Positions 7,337 through 13,331 of a stretch of 17,541 nucleotides of DNA are shown one piece after another (the first letter of the stretch is position 1; every line of letters begins with the position of its first letter). The stretch is from an uncultured Collinsella sp. (GTDB lineage: Bacteria; Actinomycetota; Coriobacteriia; Coriobacteriales; Coriobacteriaceae). Below the pieces are notes generated by a model. That model saw only the letters and a list, made by a program, of their open reading frames with translations, made no database searches and was not told the origin of the DNA. The stretch spans positions 1 through 17,541 of the forward strand of contig URGF01000033.1 of the NCBI GenBank assembly GCA_900547285.1, in the 5' to 3' direction. Position numbers and translations under genes: made by a program.

Positions 7337-7342
7337 TAGAAT
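7337..7342 (+). promoter_or_regulatory. Putative -10 element for the membrane protein gene at 7388
   Basis: TAGAAT at 7337-7342 lies 46 bases before the start codon and downstream of the fhs terminator, so a promoter is needed in this gap. No convincing -35 hexamer is seen at the right distance (CTGCCC at 7311-7316 is 20 bases away). Confidence 0.3.
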
Positions 7343-7387
7343 GCATGGATAACTTGAGGCTCACGCGCGACGGAAAGGAATCGTTGC

Positions 7388-8377
7388 ATGGATCAGGACA
7401 AGACAACCGTGATGGGCGGCTACGGTTCCGCGCAGGCTGGCGATAGCGCCGATGCGACCCGCGTTGTTCCCAACCCCGGTTATACCGACCCCGCCGCGAC
7501 GCAGCCTTCTGCCGAGCCCACCCGGGTTATGGGCTATGGCGACACGGCGCAGGATTCTTATGCTGCATCTTCGCAAGGCCCCTATGGCAACGCAGCTCCG
7601 GACCCGTTTGATTATGCGCCGCAGGATTCTTATGCCGCCTCGACACCGAATCCCTATGATGACCTGCCGCAGAATCCTATTCCGCAGCCTCAGCAGACGA
7701 CGTATATGCCTCGCACGGCGCAGCCTCGCTACGAGTCGCGCGAGCCGTATCGCGAGTACCCCAAGTCGATTCCGCAATATGGCGAGGACGAGGAGAAGAA
7801 GCCGTCGCGTTCGTCGAGCGTGATCAAGAAGATCCTCATCGTGCTGGCGATCTTCTTTGCGCTGTCGGTTGTGTTTGCCATTGTGTCGGGCATGCTCAAC
7901 AAGCGAGGGAGTTCAACGGCCGATACCGCTGCCGAGCAAACCGAGTCCGCCTCGTCTAGCACCGTCGATCTGAGCGATATCCCGGGGCAGTACTGGTCCA
8001 ACGCCAAGAAGCTCCTTAAGTCGCGCGGCGCCGATCTTTCGAATGCCGTGGTCCTGACTGATGATGGCTCAACGCCCGTCGTCGATGCCAACTGGATCGT
8101 TACTTCTGCTTACTATAACGACAGCGGCAACCTCGAAATTCAGCTCACACACAAGAACAGCTCGGGCAACTCGTCCGACGGCCAAAGCGGTACCGACGGC
8201 TCGAGCTCCAATACGCTGGAGGACTTGAGCAACAAGGCACAGGAGCTTGGGGATAAGGCCCAAGAGCTGGGTGATACGGCTCAGAACCTGGGCGACACCG
8301 CTCAGAACTTGGGCGACATGGCGACGGATGCCTGGAACGCCCTACAAAACGGCATCTCGGGCGCGCAGGGAAACTAG
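7388..8377 (+). CDS. Single-pass membrane protein: Pro/Tyr-rich cytoplasmic region, PASTA-like outer domain, 7-residue repeats
   Basis: A 329-residue protein of unknown function. GAAAGGA (7373-7379) supports the ATG at 7388. Residues 1-140 are low-complexity and rich in Pro, Tyr, Gln and Asp. They contain three similar motifs, KTTVM (6-10), ATRVV (23-27) and PTRVM (44-48), resembling phosphothreonine sites bound by FHA domains. A basic patch (KKPSRSSSVIKK) precedes one hydrophobic helix (149-169), so the N-terminus should be inside. Outside is a Ser/Thr linker, then about 195-256 (DIPGQYWSNAKKLLKSRGAD to IQLTHKN). That region, with VVDANWIVTSAYY, resembles PASTA-like domains of actinobacterial envelope proteins; this is inference. 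The C-terminus has four KAQELGD-type heptads (283-310), probably an amphipathic helix. It ends 12 bases before the convergent transporter gene. Confidence 0.85.
   Translation: MDQDKTTVMGGYGSAQAGDSADATRVVPNPGYTDPAATQPSAEPTRVMGYGDTAQDSYAASSQGPYGNAAPDPFDYAPQDSYAASTPNPYDDLPQNPIPQPQQTTYMPRTAQPRYESREPYREYPKSIPQYGEDEEKKPSRSSSVIKKILIVLAIFFALSVVFAIVSGMLNKRGSSTADTAAEQTESASSSTVDLSDIPGQYWSNAKKLLKSRGADLSNAVVLTDDGSTPVVDANWIVTSAYYNDSGNLEIQLTHKNSSGNSSDGQSGTDGSSSNTLEDLSNKAQELGDKAQELGDTAQNLGDTAQNLGDMATDAWNALQNGISGAQGN
8234..8317 (+). repeat. Four tandem 21-bp repeats encoding (K/T)AQ(E/N)LGD
   Basis: Codons 283-310 of the membrane protein form four consecutive 7-residue units: KAQELGD, KAQELGD, TAQNLGD, TAQNLGD. 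The DNA copies differ at several third positions, so the array is not a very recent duplication. The heptad spacing fits an amphipathic or coiled-coil helix. Confidence 0.85.
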
Positions 8378-8397
8378 CTGTTAAGCGGGCTACAGCT
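8376..8397. other. Small inverted repeat spanning two convergent stop codons
   Basis: AGCTGT (8376-8381) and ACAGCT (8392-8397) pair across a 10-base loop, overlapping the stops of the membrane protein (plus) and the transporter (minus). There is no T run on either side, so it is at best a weak bidirectional terminator or 3' stabiliser. Confidence 0.3.
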
Positions 8398-9571
8398 GCT
8401 CGGCCGGACGCTCGGGCGAGCTGAAGCCCGAATCAAATGTGACGACGCACGAGACGTTGGGCCGGCGCTCGTGCACGATGCGCGTGACGAGCTCCAGCAG
8501 CTCCTCGTCGGATATATCAAAGCCGTCGGGACGCACCAGGTCAAACGAAACGAACCCGTCGTGCTCGTGCAGGTCGTGGATGGAGAGTGCGGGGTCGATC
8601 TGCATGATGCCGCGCTTGACCCAGCCGCGCAAATCATCGCCGGTTGTCGCGATGGGGTCGCAGTGCAGCGTGATGTCAATGCCCATCTGGCGCTTGATGT
8701 CGTGCTCGATGGTGTCCAGGATCTCGTGATGTTCAAACGCGTCGCCCTCGCCGGGCATCTCCACGTGGGCGCTGGCAAACTGACGACCGGGGCCGTAGTC
8801 GTGCACCATCAGGTCGTGTGTGCCCAAGACCTGCGGATAGGACATGATCTTGTCGCGGATTGCCTGGACGAGCTTGGGGTCGGGCGCTTGCCCCAGCAAC
8901 GGGCTGATGGCGTCGCGCACCAGGCCCATGCCACTGATGCAGATGAAGACGCCCACGCCCAGGCCCGCCCAGCCGTCGAGGTCAAAGCCGGTCGTCTGCG
9001 AAATAAGCGCTGCGGCCAGGACCGATCCCGAGGTGATGACGTCGTTTTTGGAGTCCTGTGCTGTGGCGATGAGTGTTTCGGAATCGATACGGTTGCCCAG
9101 CGCACGGTTGAATGCGGCCATCCAGAATTTGACGAGCATGGACAAGACGAGAGCGGCTAGGGAGACCAGCGTGTAGGCGGTGGGGGAGGGCTTGATGATC
9201 TTAGTGACCGACTCGAGGATCAGGTTGATGCCGACGGCGCAAACCAGGACGGCGACAAACAAGCCGGCTAGGTACTCGTAGCGGCCGTGGCCATAGGGGT
9301 GGCCTTCGTCTGCAGGGCGGCTGGCAAGGCGGAACCCGAGCAGGCTCACGATGTTGCTCGAGGCATCGGAGAGGTTGTTGAAAGCGTCGGCGATGAGGGA
9401 GACGGAGCCGGCGAGCAGGCCTGCGATGCCCTTGGCCAGGCACAGGGTGATGTTGAGGCCAATGCAGATGAGGCTTGCGGCGAAGCCCGCGTTGGTGCGG
9501 CAGGAGGCATCGACCGGCTCGCCCTCGCTGCCGGGAACAAGCGTATGTACCAGCCGATTTACAAATAGCAT
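8390..9571 (-). CDS. Cation diffusion facilitator, Mn-type, with duplicated C-terminal domain
   Basis: A cation/proton antiporter of the CDF family, expected to export divalent metal across the membrane. The ATG at 9571 is preceded by GAGGA at eight bases; the ATG at 9592 has no such site, so 393 residues are called. Six membrane helices are visible (about 29-50, 55-80, 98-121, 134-152, 164-192, 197-217). The transport site reads N65-x-x-x-D69 in helix 2 (ADAFNNLSD) and D173-x-x-x-D177 in helix 5 (AQDSKND). Zn-type members have HxxxD instead; Asn/Asp-Asp sets are known from Mn exporters such as streptococcal MntE. The cytoplasmic domain (about 225-308, THDLMVHDYG) is followed by a second, similar unit (about 325-385, IHDLHEHDGF), about 85 residues beyond a standard CDF. 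Metal choice is inferred. Confidence 0.92.
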   Translation of the reverse strand: MLFVNRLVHTLVPGSEGEPVDASCRTNAGFAASLICIGLNITLCLAKGIAGLLAGSVSLIADAFNNLSDASSNIVSLLGFRLASRPADEGHPYGHGRYEYLAGLFVAVLVCAVGINLILESVTKIIKPSPTAYTLVSLAALVLSMLVKFWMAAFNRALGNRIDSETLIATAQDSKNDVITSGSVLAAALISQTTGFDLDGWAGLGVGVFICISGMGLVRDAISPLLGQAPDPKLVQAIRDKIMSYPQVLGTHDLMVHDYGPGRQFASAHVEMPGEGDAFEHHEILDTIEHDIKRQMGIDITLHCDPIATTGDDLRGWVKRGIMQIDPALSIHDLHEHDGFVSFDLVRPDGFDISDEELLELVTRIVHERRPNVSCVVTFDSGFSSPERPAEQL

Positions 9572-9604
9572 AGCGGTCGTCCTCACAATCATGTTTAAGG
9601 GGAT

Positions 9605-9610
9605 AGTGTA
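9605..9610 (-). promoter_or_regulatory. Putative -10 element of the CDF transporter gene
   Basis: On the minus strand TACACT (9610-9605) lies 33 bases upstream of the chosen ATG at 9571. No clear -35 was seen. It would place the transcription start just upstream of the alternative ATG at 9592. Confidence 0.3.
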
Positions 9611-9713
9611 GCTCGCATGGGCGCACCGTGCGCCGGTGCTCAGAAAATGCAGCAATGGTCTGCCCGCGCTAACGAGCAGGCCTTCCCGTCTGCCTGGGTG
9701 GTCCATTTTGGGC

Positions 9714-9733
9714 CACATGGGTATGGGCATGTG
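9714..9733. promoter_or_regulatory. Inverted repeat CACATG-N8-CATGTG in the divergent intergenic region
   Basis: CACATG (9714-9719) and CATGTG (9728-9733) are exact reverse complements, extended by GGC/GCC with one bulged base. It could be an operator or an RNA hairpin; nothing identifies the binding protein. Confidence 0.3.
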
Positions 9734-9742
9734 CCAGTTTGC

Positions 9743-9761
9743 TCGACATACTTAATGTCGA
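9743..9761. promoter_or_regulatory. Operator-like inverted repeat upstream of the zinc-ribbon gene
   Basis: TCGACAT (9743-9749) and ATGTCGA (9755-9761) are perfect 7-base arms around ACTTA. The repeat overlaps a possible -10 (CATACT, 9747-9752) and lies 28 bases before the start codon. That is where a dimeric repressor would bind. No regulator gene is adjacent. Confidence 0.45.
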
Positions 9762-9789
9762 CAGCCCCTGTGCAAAGGAGGACGCTTCC

Positions 9790-11127
9790 ATGGACGAGAT
9801 GTTTGCCATTAAATGCCAAAACTGCGGCGGCCCTATGTACTCACACCAGGCTAAACGCAGCTTTGAGTGCGCCTATTGCGGCACGGTCGTTCCGTGGCAG
9901 GCCGATGCGGGGGAGCCCAAGAGCGCTTTGGGCATTCGCCATGCGCCGCTGACGGTTGTCGATGGGCTACTTAAGCTCACCCATGTGTCGCAGCTCGAGC
10001 GCCCGGAGGACCCGGACTGGTATTTCTTTAATTCGCACTGGCGCAATCAGTCGGTTCTGGAGCATCTGCTATGGGAGGACCGCGGCACGGCGCAGGAGTT
10101 CCAAGAAGCCACGCACGTGAGCATTCCCTGCCCCTTCTGCGGCGCGTCCTTTGAAGGCGAGTCCACTCAGCGCGTGTTTGAGTGCCCGTCCTGCGGCAAT
10201 AAGATCGGCGTTGCCGACCTGCTCAAGCCCGGTACCTTTAGCAAGCGCCTGACCATGGGCGTTGGCGCGGAGTATGTACCCGAGCAGGGTATTCCTTGCG
10301 AAATCTCACCGCAGCAGGCACGTGCCAACGCGCTGCAGCTGGTGCGCCAGTACCCCGACGCCTTTGCCGGGCACGACGTGGAAGACGCGATTCAAAACGA
10401 CATGATGCTCTTCTACTTCCCCATGGCGCTCGCGGATTTGCGCATGATGGCGTCCTTCCCGGGCAAGGGCCTGAGCAAGGAGACCTTGGTGTACTACGAG
10501 GTACTCGATTGGGCGTATCCGCGGGCAAACTACCTGGACGTTCGTCTTATGGGCATTTTGGAGCCGTGGGACTTTGGCAAGGTGGGGCCGTTCGATCCTG
10601 CCATGCAGGAGGGCGACTTTCGCGTTGTCTCCGTCGATGCATCTACCAAGGACCAGGTGGTCATTGATAAGCTGGCGCTCGACATTGCCGGCAACGATGC
10701 CGAGGCGGTACTGGGGCTCAATAAAAAGAGCATTCGCATGTGGGCGCGCAAGGCCCGCAAGCAAAAGGACGGTCTGGTGATGGTGCCGGTCTACTTTGTC
10801 GATCGTCCGGCGACGGATAGCCGCGATGGCGAGCAGGTGCGCATTGCCGTAAACGGCCAGACGGGTCGTGCGGCAGCGGTGGTGTTTAGCGATAAGCGCG
10901 AGACGCATGTCGTGGCGCCGCTCAATCCGAGCGTGATGCTGTCGAGCGAAAGCACCGTGCACGCCACGCCCATCGAGGTCAAATACGTTAAATCGCCCTT
11001 CCTATACCAGATCGTGCACAGTGGAGGTGGCGAGCAACCGCGTCAGGTGGCAGCGGCGGCCGAGGGTTCCTGCCGAGAAGAAAAGCCCAAACGCAAGGGC
11101 TTGCTCGCTGCGATCTTTGGGAAGTAG
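9790..11127 (+). CDS. Uncharacterised protein with two N-terminal zinc ribbons
   Basis: A soluble 445-residue protein with no signal peptide or membrane helix. The ATG at 9790 has an excellent AAAGGAGG (9774-9781) eight bases upstream; in-frame codons back to 9739 overlap the inverted repeat and are unlikely to be translated. Two four-Cys zinc ribbons are plain: C9/C12 with C27/C30 (CQNCGG, CAYCG) and C114/C117 with C132/C135 (CPFCG, CPSCG). The rest (about 150-415) is a large mixed alpha/beta region rich in Trp, Tyr and Phe that I do not recognise. The protein ends in a basic segment and an apolar stretch (KPKRKGLLAAIFGK). Databases often label such proteins TFIIB-type zinc ribbon proteins, which is no evidence of a transcription role. 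It is divergent from the metal transporter; a functional link is only a possibility. Confidence 0.85.
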   Translation: MDEMFAIKCQNCGGPMYSHQAKRSFECAYCGTVVPWQADAGEPKSALGIRHAPLTVVDGLLKLTHVSQLERPEDPDWYFFNSHWRNQSVLEHLLWEDRGTAQEFQEATHVSIPCPFCGASFEGESTQRVFECPSCGNKIGVADLLKPGTFSKRLTMGVGAEYVPEQGIPCEISPQQARANALQLVRQYPDAFAGHDVEDAIQNDMMLFYFPMALADLRMMASFPGKGLSKETLVYYEVLDWAYPRANYLDVRLMGILEPWDFGKVGPFDPAMQEGDFRVVSVDASTKDQVVIDKLALDIAGNDAEAVLGLNKKSIRMWARKARKQKDGLVMVPVYFVDRPATDSRDGEQVRIAVNGQTGRAAAVVFSDKRETHVVAPLNPSVMLSSESTVHATPIEVKYVKSPFLYQIVHSGGGEQPRQVAAAAEGSCREEKPKRKGLLAAIFGK

Positions 11128-11175
11128 GGAAGCGGAGCCGGGGCGTCGGGCTGCATCGCAAGGTCATGAGACGAA

Positions 11176-11203
11176 TTTAAGACTGCTGGGAACGTGCTAC
11201 CAT
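11176..11203 (+). promoter_or_regulatory. Putative promoter of the 11244 gene
   Basis: TGCTACCAT (11195-11203) is an extended -10 element. TTTAAG (11176-11181) is a poor -35 with a 16-base spacer. It lies 40 bases before the start codon. Confidence 0.4.
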
Positions 11204-11243
11204 TGCCGATAGCCTTAATCTTGTAAGAAGCGGAGGCCAGATT

Positions 11244-11615
11244 ATGGGTTTTGCGGATCAGCAGCTTCAGCTTCAGGTACCGTATTCTCCTGACGACACG
11301 TTTAATGCCTTGAAGGCAGCTATGGAAAAGCTGCCTAAAGTAAAAGTTGATAGTGCATCGCCCACAACAAGAACAGTTGCAGCCGAGATTGGTATGAGCC
11401 TTTGGTCTTGGGGCGAAAATATCGGTATTTCGGTTGTTCCAGTTGAAGGCGGATCTGGCGTTACTGTCAAGTCGTCATCTAAGGTCAGGGCAAACGTATT
11501 AAACGGGGGCAAAAATGCAAAGAATATTGCCGAGATAGTCGATGCCCTATCGAAGGAGCTTGAGCGGTATCCGCAGGTTTCACTGACTATTGAGACGCTG
11601 GCGGATAGTGGTTGA
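11244..11615 (+). CDS. Small conserved domain protein, N-terminal partner of a SHOCT domain
   Basis: A 123-residue protein of unknown function, supported by GGAGG (11232-11236) seven bases before the ATG. The sequence resembles a small alpha/beta domain seen in bacterial proteins that carry a C-terminal SHOCT. It has an N-terminal segment of the form PYSPDDTFNALKAAMEKLP, then a strand-rich middle with SLWSWGENIGISVVP, then GGKNAKNIAEIVDALSKEL. The frame stops at 11613, but the next frame at once encodes a perfect SHOCT module (11608-11712). The gene therefore looks like a normal two-domain protein interrupted by a one-base shift near 11608-11613. Base composition is visibly more A+T-rich than in the flanking genes, suggesting acquisition. 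No signal peptide. The domain match is from memory of the pattern, not a search. Confidence 0.7.
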   Translation: MGFADQQLQLQVPYSPDDTFNALKAAMEKLPKVKVDSASPTTRTVAAEIGMSLWSWGENIGISVVPVEGGSGVTVKSSSKVRANVLNGGKNAKNIAEIVDALSKELERYPQVSLTIETLADSG

Positions 11616-11712
11616 TGTAGTTGCAAGGCTTGAGAGGCTTGCAGCACTGCGTGAGAGTGGAGTACTTACCGAGGAAGAGTTTGCTGCAGAAAAGGCAAAA
11701 ATCCTTTCGTAA
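11608..11712 (+). CDS. SHOCT domain, out of frame with the preceding gene
   Basis: The 34 codons from GTG 11608 encode VVDVVARLERLAALRESG followed by VLTEEEFAAEKAKILS. This is a complete SHOCT (short C-terminal) domain, including the LxxLxxLRxSGxLTxEEFxxxKxxxL signature. SHOCT modules almost always end a larger protein. Here the module overlaps the stop of the 11244 gene and lies one base out of its frame. Removing one G from the GTGGTT at 11608-11613 would join the two into ADSVDVVARLERL. Either the locus is a frameshifted pseudogene, or the tail is made by frameshifting or by re-initiation at the GTG. I see no strong ribosome-binding site for independent translation. Confidence 0.6.
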   Translation: MVDVVARLERLAALRESGVLTEEEFAAEKAKILS

Positions 11713-11941
11713 TCAGACACGATGGTTGGATTTGCATTCTATTATTGAACTTGTTTATACCAGGCTGAAAACATCGTGTGTAATAAAGGTGCGTAGTAGC
11801 CTCGTCTTGATTGGCGGATGTAAATAAACGGTGGAACGGCTGTAAAAGAGCCTTGCCACTGGGTAAAATCAGGATGTGCCGCGGAACCCGCTCCTCAGTC
11901 GGTCAACTTTGGAAGCGCGGGCAACGCAGGTACTATCGTCT
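11713..11941 (+). other. Intergenic stretch with possible promoter, gene remnant or structured RNA
   Basis: No complete gene is visible. TTGCAT (11732-11737) and TATACC (11756-11761) form a plausible promoter with an 18-base spacer. From 11824 one frame stays open to a TAA at 11941-11943, ending EPAPQSVNFGSAGNAGTIV. It has no start codon and may be the tail of a decayed gene. The same bases fold well: GTGG/CCAC (11831-11834 with 11856-11859) encloses GGCT/AGCC (11838-11841 with 11849-11852). The stretch ends against the hairpin terminator at 11942, so an RNA gene is also possible. I recognise no known RNA family. Confidence 0.3.
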
Positions 11942-11967
11942 AAAGGGCCGGGTGCGACCGGCCCTTT
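11942..11967. terminator. Perfect 10-bp bidirectional terminator hairpin
   Basis: AAAGGGCCGG (11942-11951) and CCGGCCCTTT (11958-11967) pair exactly around a 6-base loop. Each strand has a three-T end and an A-rich start. It would end plus-strand transcription from the 11.2-11.9 kb region and minus-strand transcription of the small gene at 12082-11990, which stops 22 bases away. Confidence 0.7.
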
Positions 11968-11989
11968 GCATGACTCCCTTCGCTATCCG

Positions 11990-12082
11990 TTACTGCTTAT
12001 ATTCCCGCCAGATCGAGTAGAGGTTCCGGACGATGCCGGTTACATACATCGAGAGGCGCAGGATTTCAAGAAACAAGTTCAT
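11990..12082 (-). CDS. Possible 30-residue small protein
   Basis: The minus strand encodes MNLFLEILRLSMYVTG followed by IVRNLYSIWREYKQ and a TAA. GGGGTGA precedes the ATG with about five bases of spacing, a good match to the anti-Shine-Dalgarno complement. A perfect hairpin terminator lies 22 bases beyond the stop. The peptide is apolar with aromatic residues and a basic C-terminal end, as expected for a membrane-associated amphipathic helix. The frame stays open for another 21 codons upstream (to a TAG), but without an ATG there. It follows the minus-strand cluster (nuclease, ADP-ribosylglycohydrolase, 73-residue protein) in the same direction. Small toxic peptides have this size and make-up, but nothing here proves function or expression. 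Confidence 0.42.
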   Translation of the reverse strand: MNLFLEILRLSMYVTGIVRNLYSIWREYKQ

Positions 12083-12111
12083 AGGCTTCACCCCAATCGG
12101 AGATCGGAGCG

Positions 12112-12217
12112 TTGCCCGCAGGCGGATTCCGCGGCAGTCGTAATTCTACCTCACAGGCCGCGGCGGGAGACATCCTACCCGCCCCATGGCTTGGAGCAGT
12201 GTCGATCTAACGGGCAA
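12112..12217 (-). ncRNA. Candidate structured leader RNA upstream of the 30-residue ORF
   Basis: Three exact stems are nested in 106 bases. TTGCCCG (12112-12118) pairs with CGGGCAA (12211-12217). CCGCGGC (12129-12135) pairs with GCCGCGG (12157-12163). GGCGGG (12162-12167) pairs with CCCGCC (12178-12183). The last two share bases 12162-12163, so they would compete at the junction. On the minus strand this would form the leader of the small ORF at 12082. I do not recognise a known riboswitch. The strand is inferred from the neighbouring genes; the stems themselves fit either strand. Confidence 0.35.
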
Positions 12218-12225
12218 TCAAGCCT

Positions 12226-12447
12226 CTAGTTCTCTTTGAATTGAGCAAGCATCTGCCCGAAGAAGCTTAGTTCGGATGGCTCATAAATGATCGAACCGCC
12301 GTCCGCGGTCCTGTAGACCCCGCAGGGGAGGTAACGCCCGTCGGGGAGGACATAGAGGCTGGCTTCCTCCTTCAGTCCTACTGGAAATAGCGGAATCCCG
12401 TTTTCGTCCACTTGGAACTCGTCTATATTTGCGATCTTCCTCTCCAT
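12226..12447 (-). CDS. Small hypothetical protein (73 aa)
   Basis: An acidic soluble protein that I do not recognise. It starts MERKIANIDEFQVDENG and is rich in short polar turns and beta-type stretches (ASLYVLPDGRYLPCGVYR). It has no signal peptide, membrane helix or metal motif. The start is supported by AGGAGG four bases upstream of the ATG at 12447. It begins 32 bases after the stop of the ADP-ribosylglycohydrolase gene and is probably co-transcribed with it, so a role linked to that enzyme is plausible but unproven. The stop is followed by the structured region at 12112-12217. Confidence 0.68.
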   Translation of the reverse strand: MERKIANIDEFQVDENGIPLFPVGLKEEASLYVLPDGRYLPCGVYRTADGGSIIYEPSELSFFGQMLAQFKEN

Positions 12448-12479
12448 GATGCCTCCTGCCTTATTTCTTGAATGGCGCC

Positions 12480-13268
12480 TTAAAACAGGCAGCTCTCAAT
12501 CAGCTCTTTGCCGCGCAGAGTGTCGATCCACTCCTGTGGGATGGCTTTGAGACCGTATGCCGTGCCGGCGAGGGCGCCGGCGACGGCTGCGGTGGTGTCG
12601 GTGTCGTCGCCTAGGTTGACGGCGGCAAGCACGCAATCTTCGTAGCTGTTAGTGTTGACGAAACACCAGGTGGCTGCCTTAAGCGTGTCGCGCACGAAGC
12701 CACCCGACCTGATCTCCTGCTCAGGCACGCCTTTCAGATGGAGCGCCCACGAGGGGAGCACGTCGTTCATCACATCCCTCATCAGCTCGACAAATATGAT
12801 GCATGCGTCGGTCGATGTTCTGTGGGCGTGCGTAATCGCGGAGACCTTGCTGACCTCTTCGTCTGTCGCATCGGTGAACGCCAGGGGAGCGATGCGCATG
12901 AGCGATCCGTTGCCGTTGTCGCGCTCGCCGGAGCCTCCTTTGCCGGTGCGCAGGGCGCGGGCGGTCGTACCGCCGTAATCGAAAACGCCGTCGATCGTAT
13001 ACTCGCCACGGGCAATCCAGCTTACGAACTTGTCGCGCATGTCCGCGGTGTCGATGTGCCCGAGCTCCCTAATCGAGTCGCAGGTAGCAAGCGTCATAGA
13101 TGTGTCGTCGCTCCAGGTGCCGGCGGGTTGCCCATGCGTGCCGTAGCTGATCATGTCCGTGCATTCGAACGTACCGCGGGGCCTGAACTCGTAGGGAACG
13201 CCCAGCGCGTCACCGACGGCAAGCCCATAGATGCAGTCGCGCAGTGTTGTTTTCGGTCTGTCTGTCAT
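12480..13268 (-). CDS. ADP-ribosylglycohydrolase family protein (DraG-like)
   Basis: Enzymes of this family remove ADP-ribose from modified proteins, nucleic acids or small molecules, using two Mg or Mn ions. The 262-residue protein is full length. It has GLAVGDALGVPYEF (15-28), the first metal motif GTWSDDTSMTLA (50-61, with T51? region and D54-D55), RDNGNGSLMRIAPLA (116-130), and the second metal motif NLGDDTDTTAAVAGALAG (218-235, D221, D222, D224). All expected metal-binding acids are present, so it should be active. GAGGAG lies six bases before the ATG. No ADP-ribosyltransferase such as DarT or DraT is in view. The gene follows the YhcG-like nuclease by 63 bases and precedes a 73-residue orphan, forming a likely operon. 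Its substrate cannot be told from sequence. Confidence 0.94.
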   Translation of the reverse strand: MTDRPKTTLRDCIYGLAVGDALGVPYEFRPRGTFECTDMISYGTHGQPAGTWSDDTSMTLATCDSIRELGHIDTADMRDKFVSWIARGEYTIDGVFDYGGTTARALRTGKGGSGERDNGNGSLMRIAPLAFTDATDEEVSKVSAITHAHRTSTDACIIFVELMRDVMNDVLPSWALHLKGVPEQEIRSGGFVRDTLKAATWCFVNTNSYEDCVLAAVNLGDDTDTTAAVAGALAGTAYGLKAIPQEWIDTLRGKELIESCLF

Positions 13269-13331
13269 GGAAAGCTCCTCTTATCCCGGGTGATGTGGAG
13301 CGCCGTCGGGGGTATCGGTCGCAACGTGCCG

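Noticed and set aside
9621..9640. GCACC/GGTGC hairpin upstream of the CDF gene
   Set aside because: A five-base stem in GC-rich sequence is expected by chance and has no further support.
11851..11960. GCCACTG-containing stretch as a possible cobalamin riboswitch
   Set aside because: Only a short word matches. The B12-box and the other conserved segments are missing.
11876..12229. Plus-strand open frame (117 codons) through the terminator and the structured region
   Set aside because: It reads through a perfect terminator hairpin, has odd composition (many Arg, Pro, Ser) and no ribosome-binding site. The minus strand offers a better small ORF.
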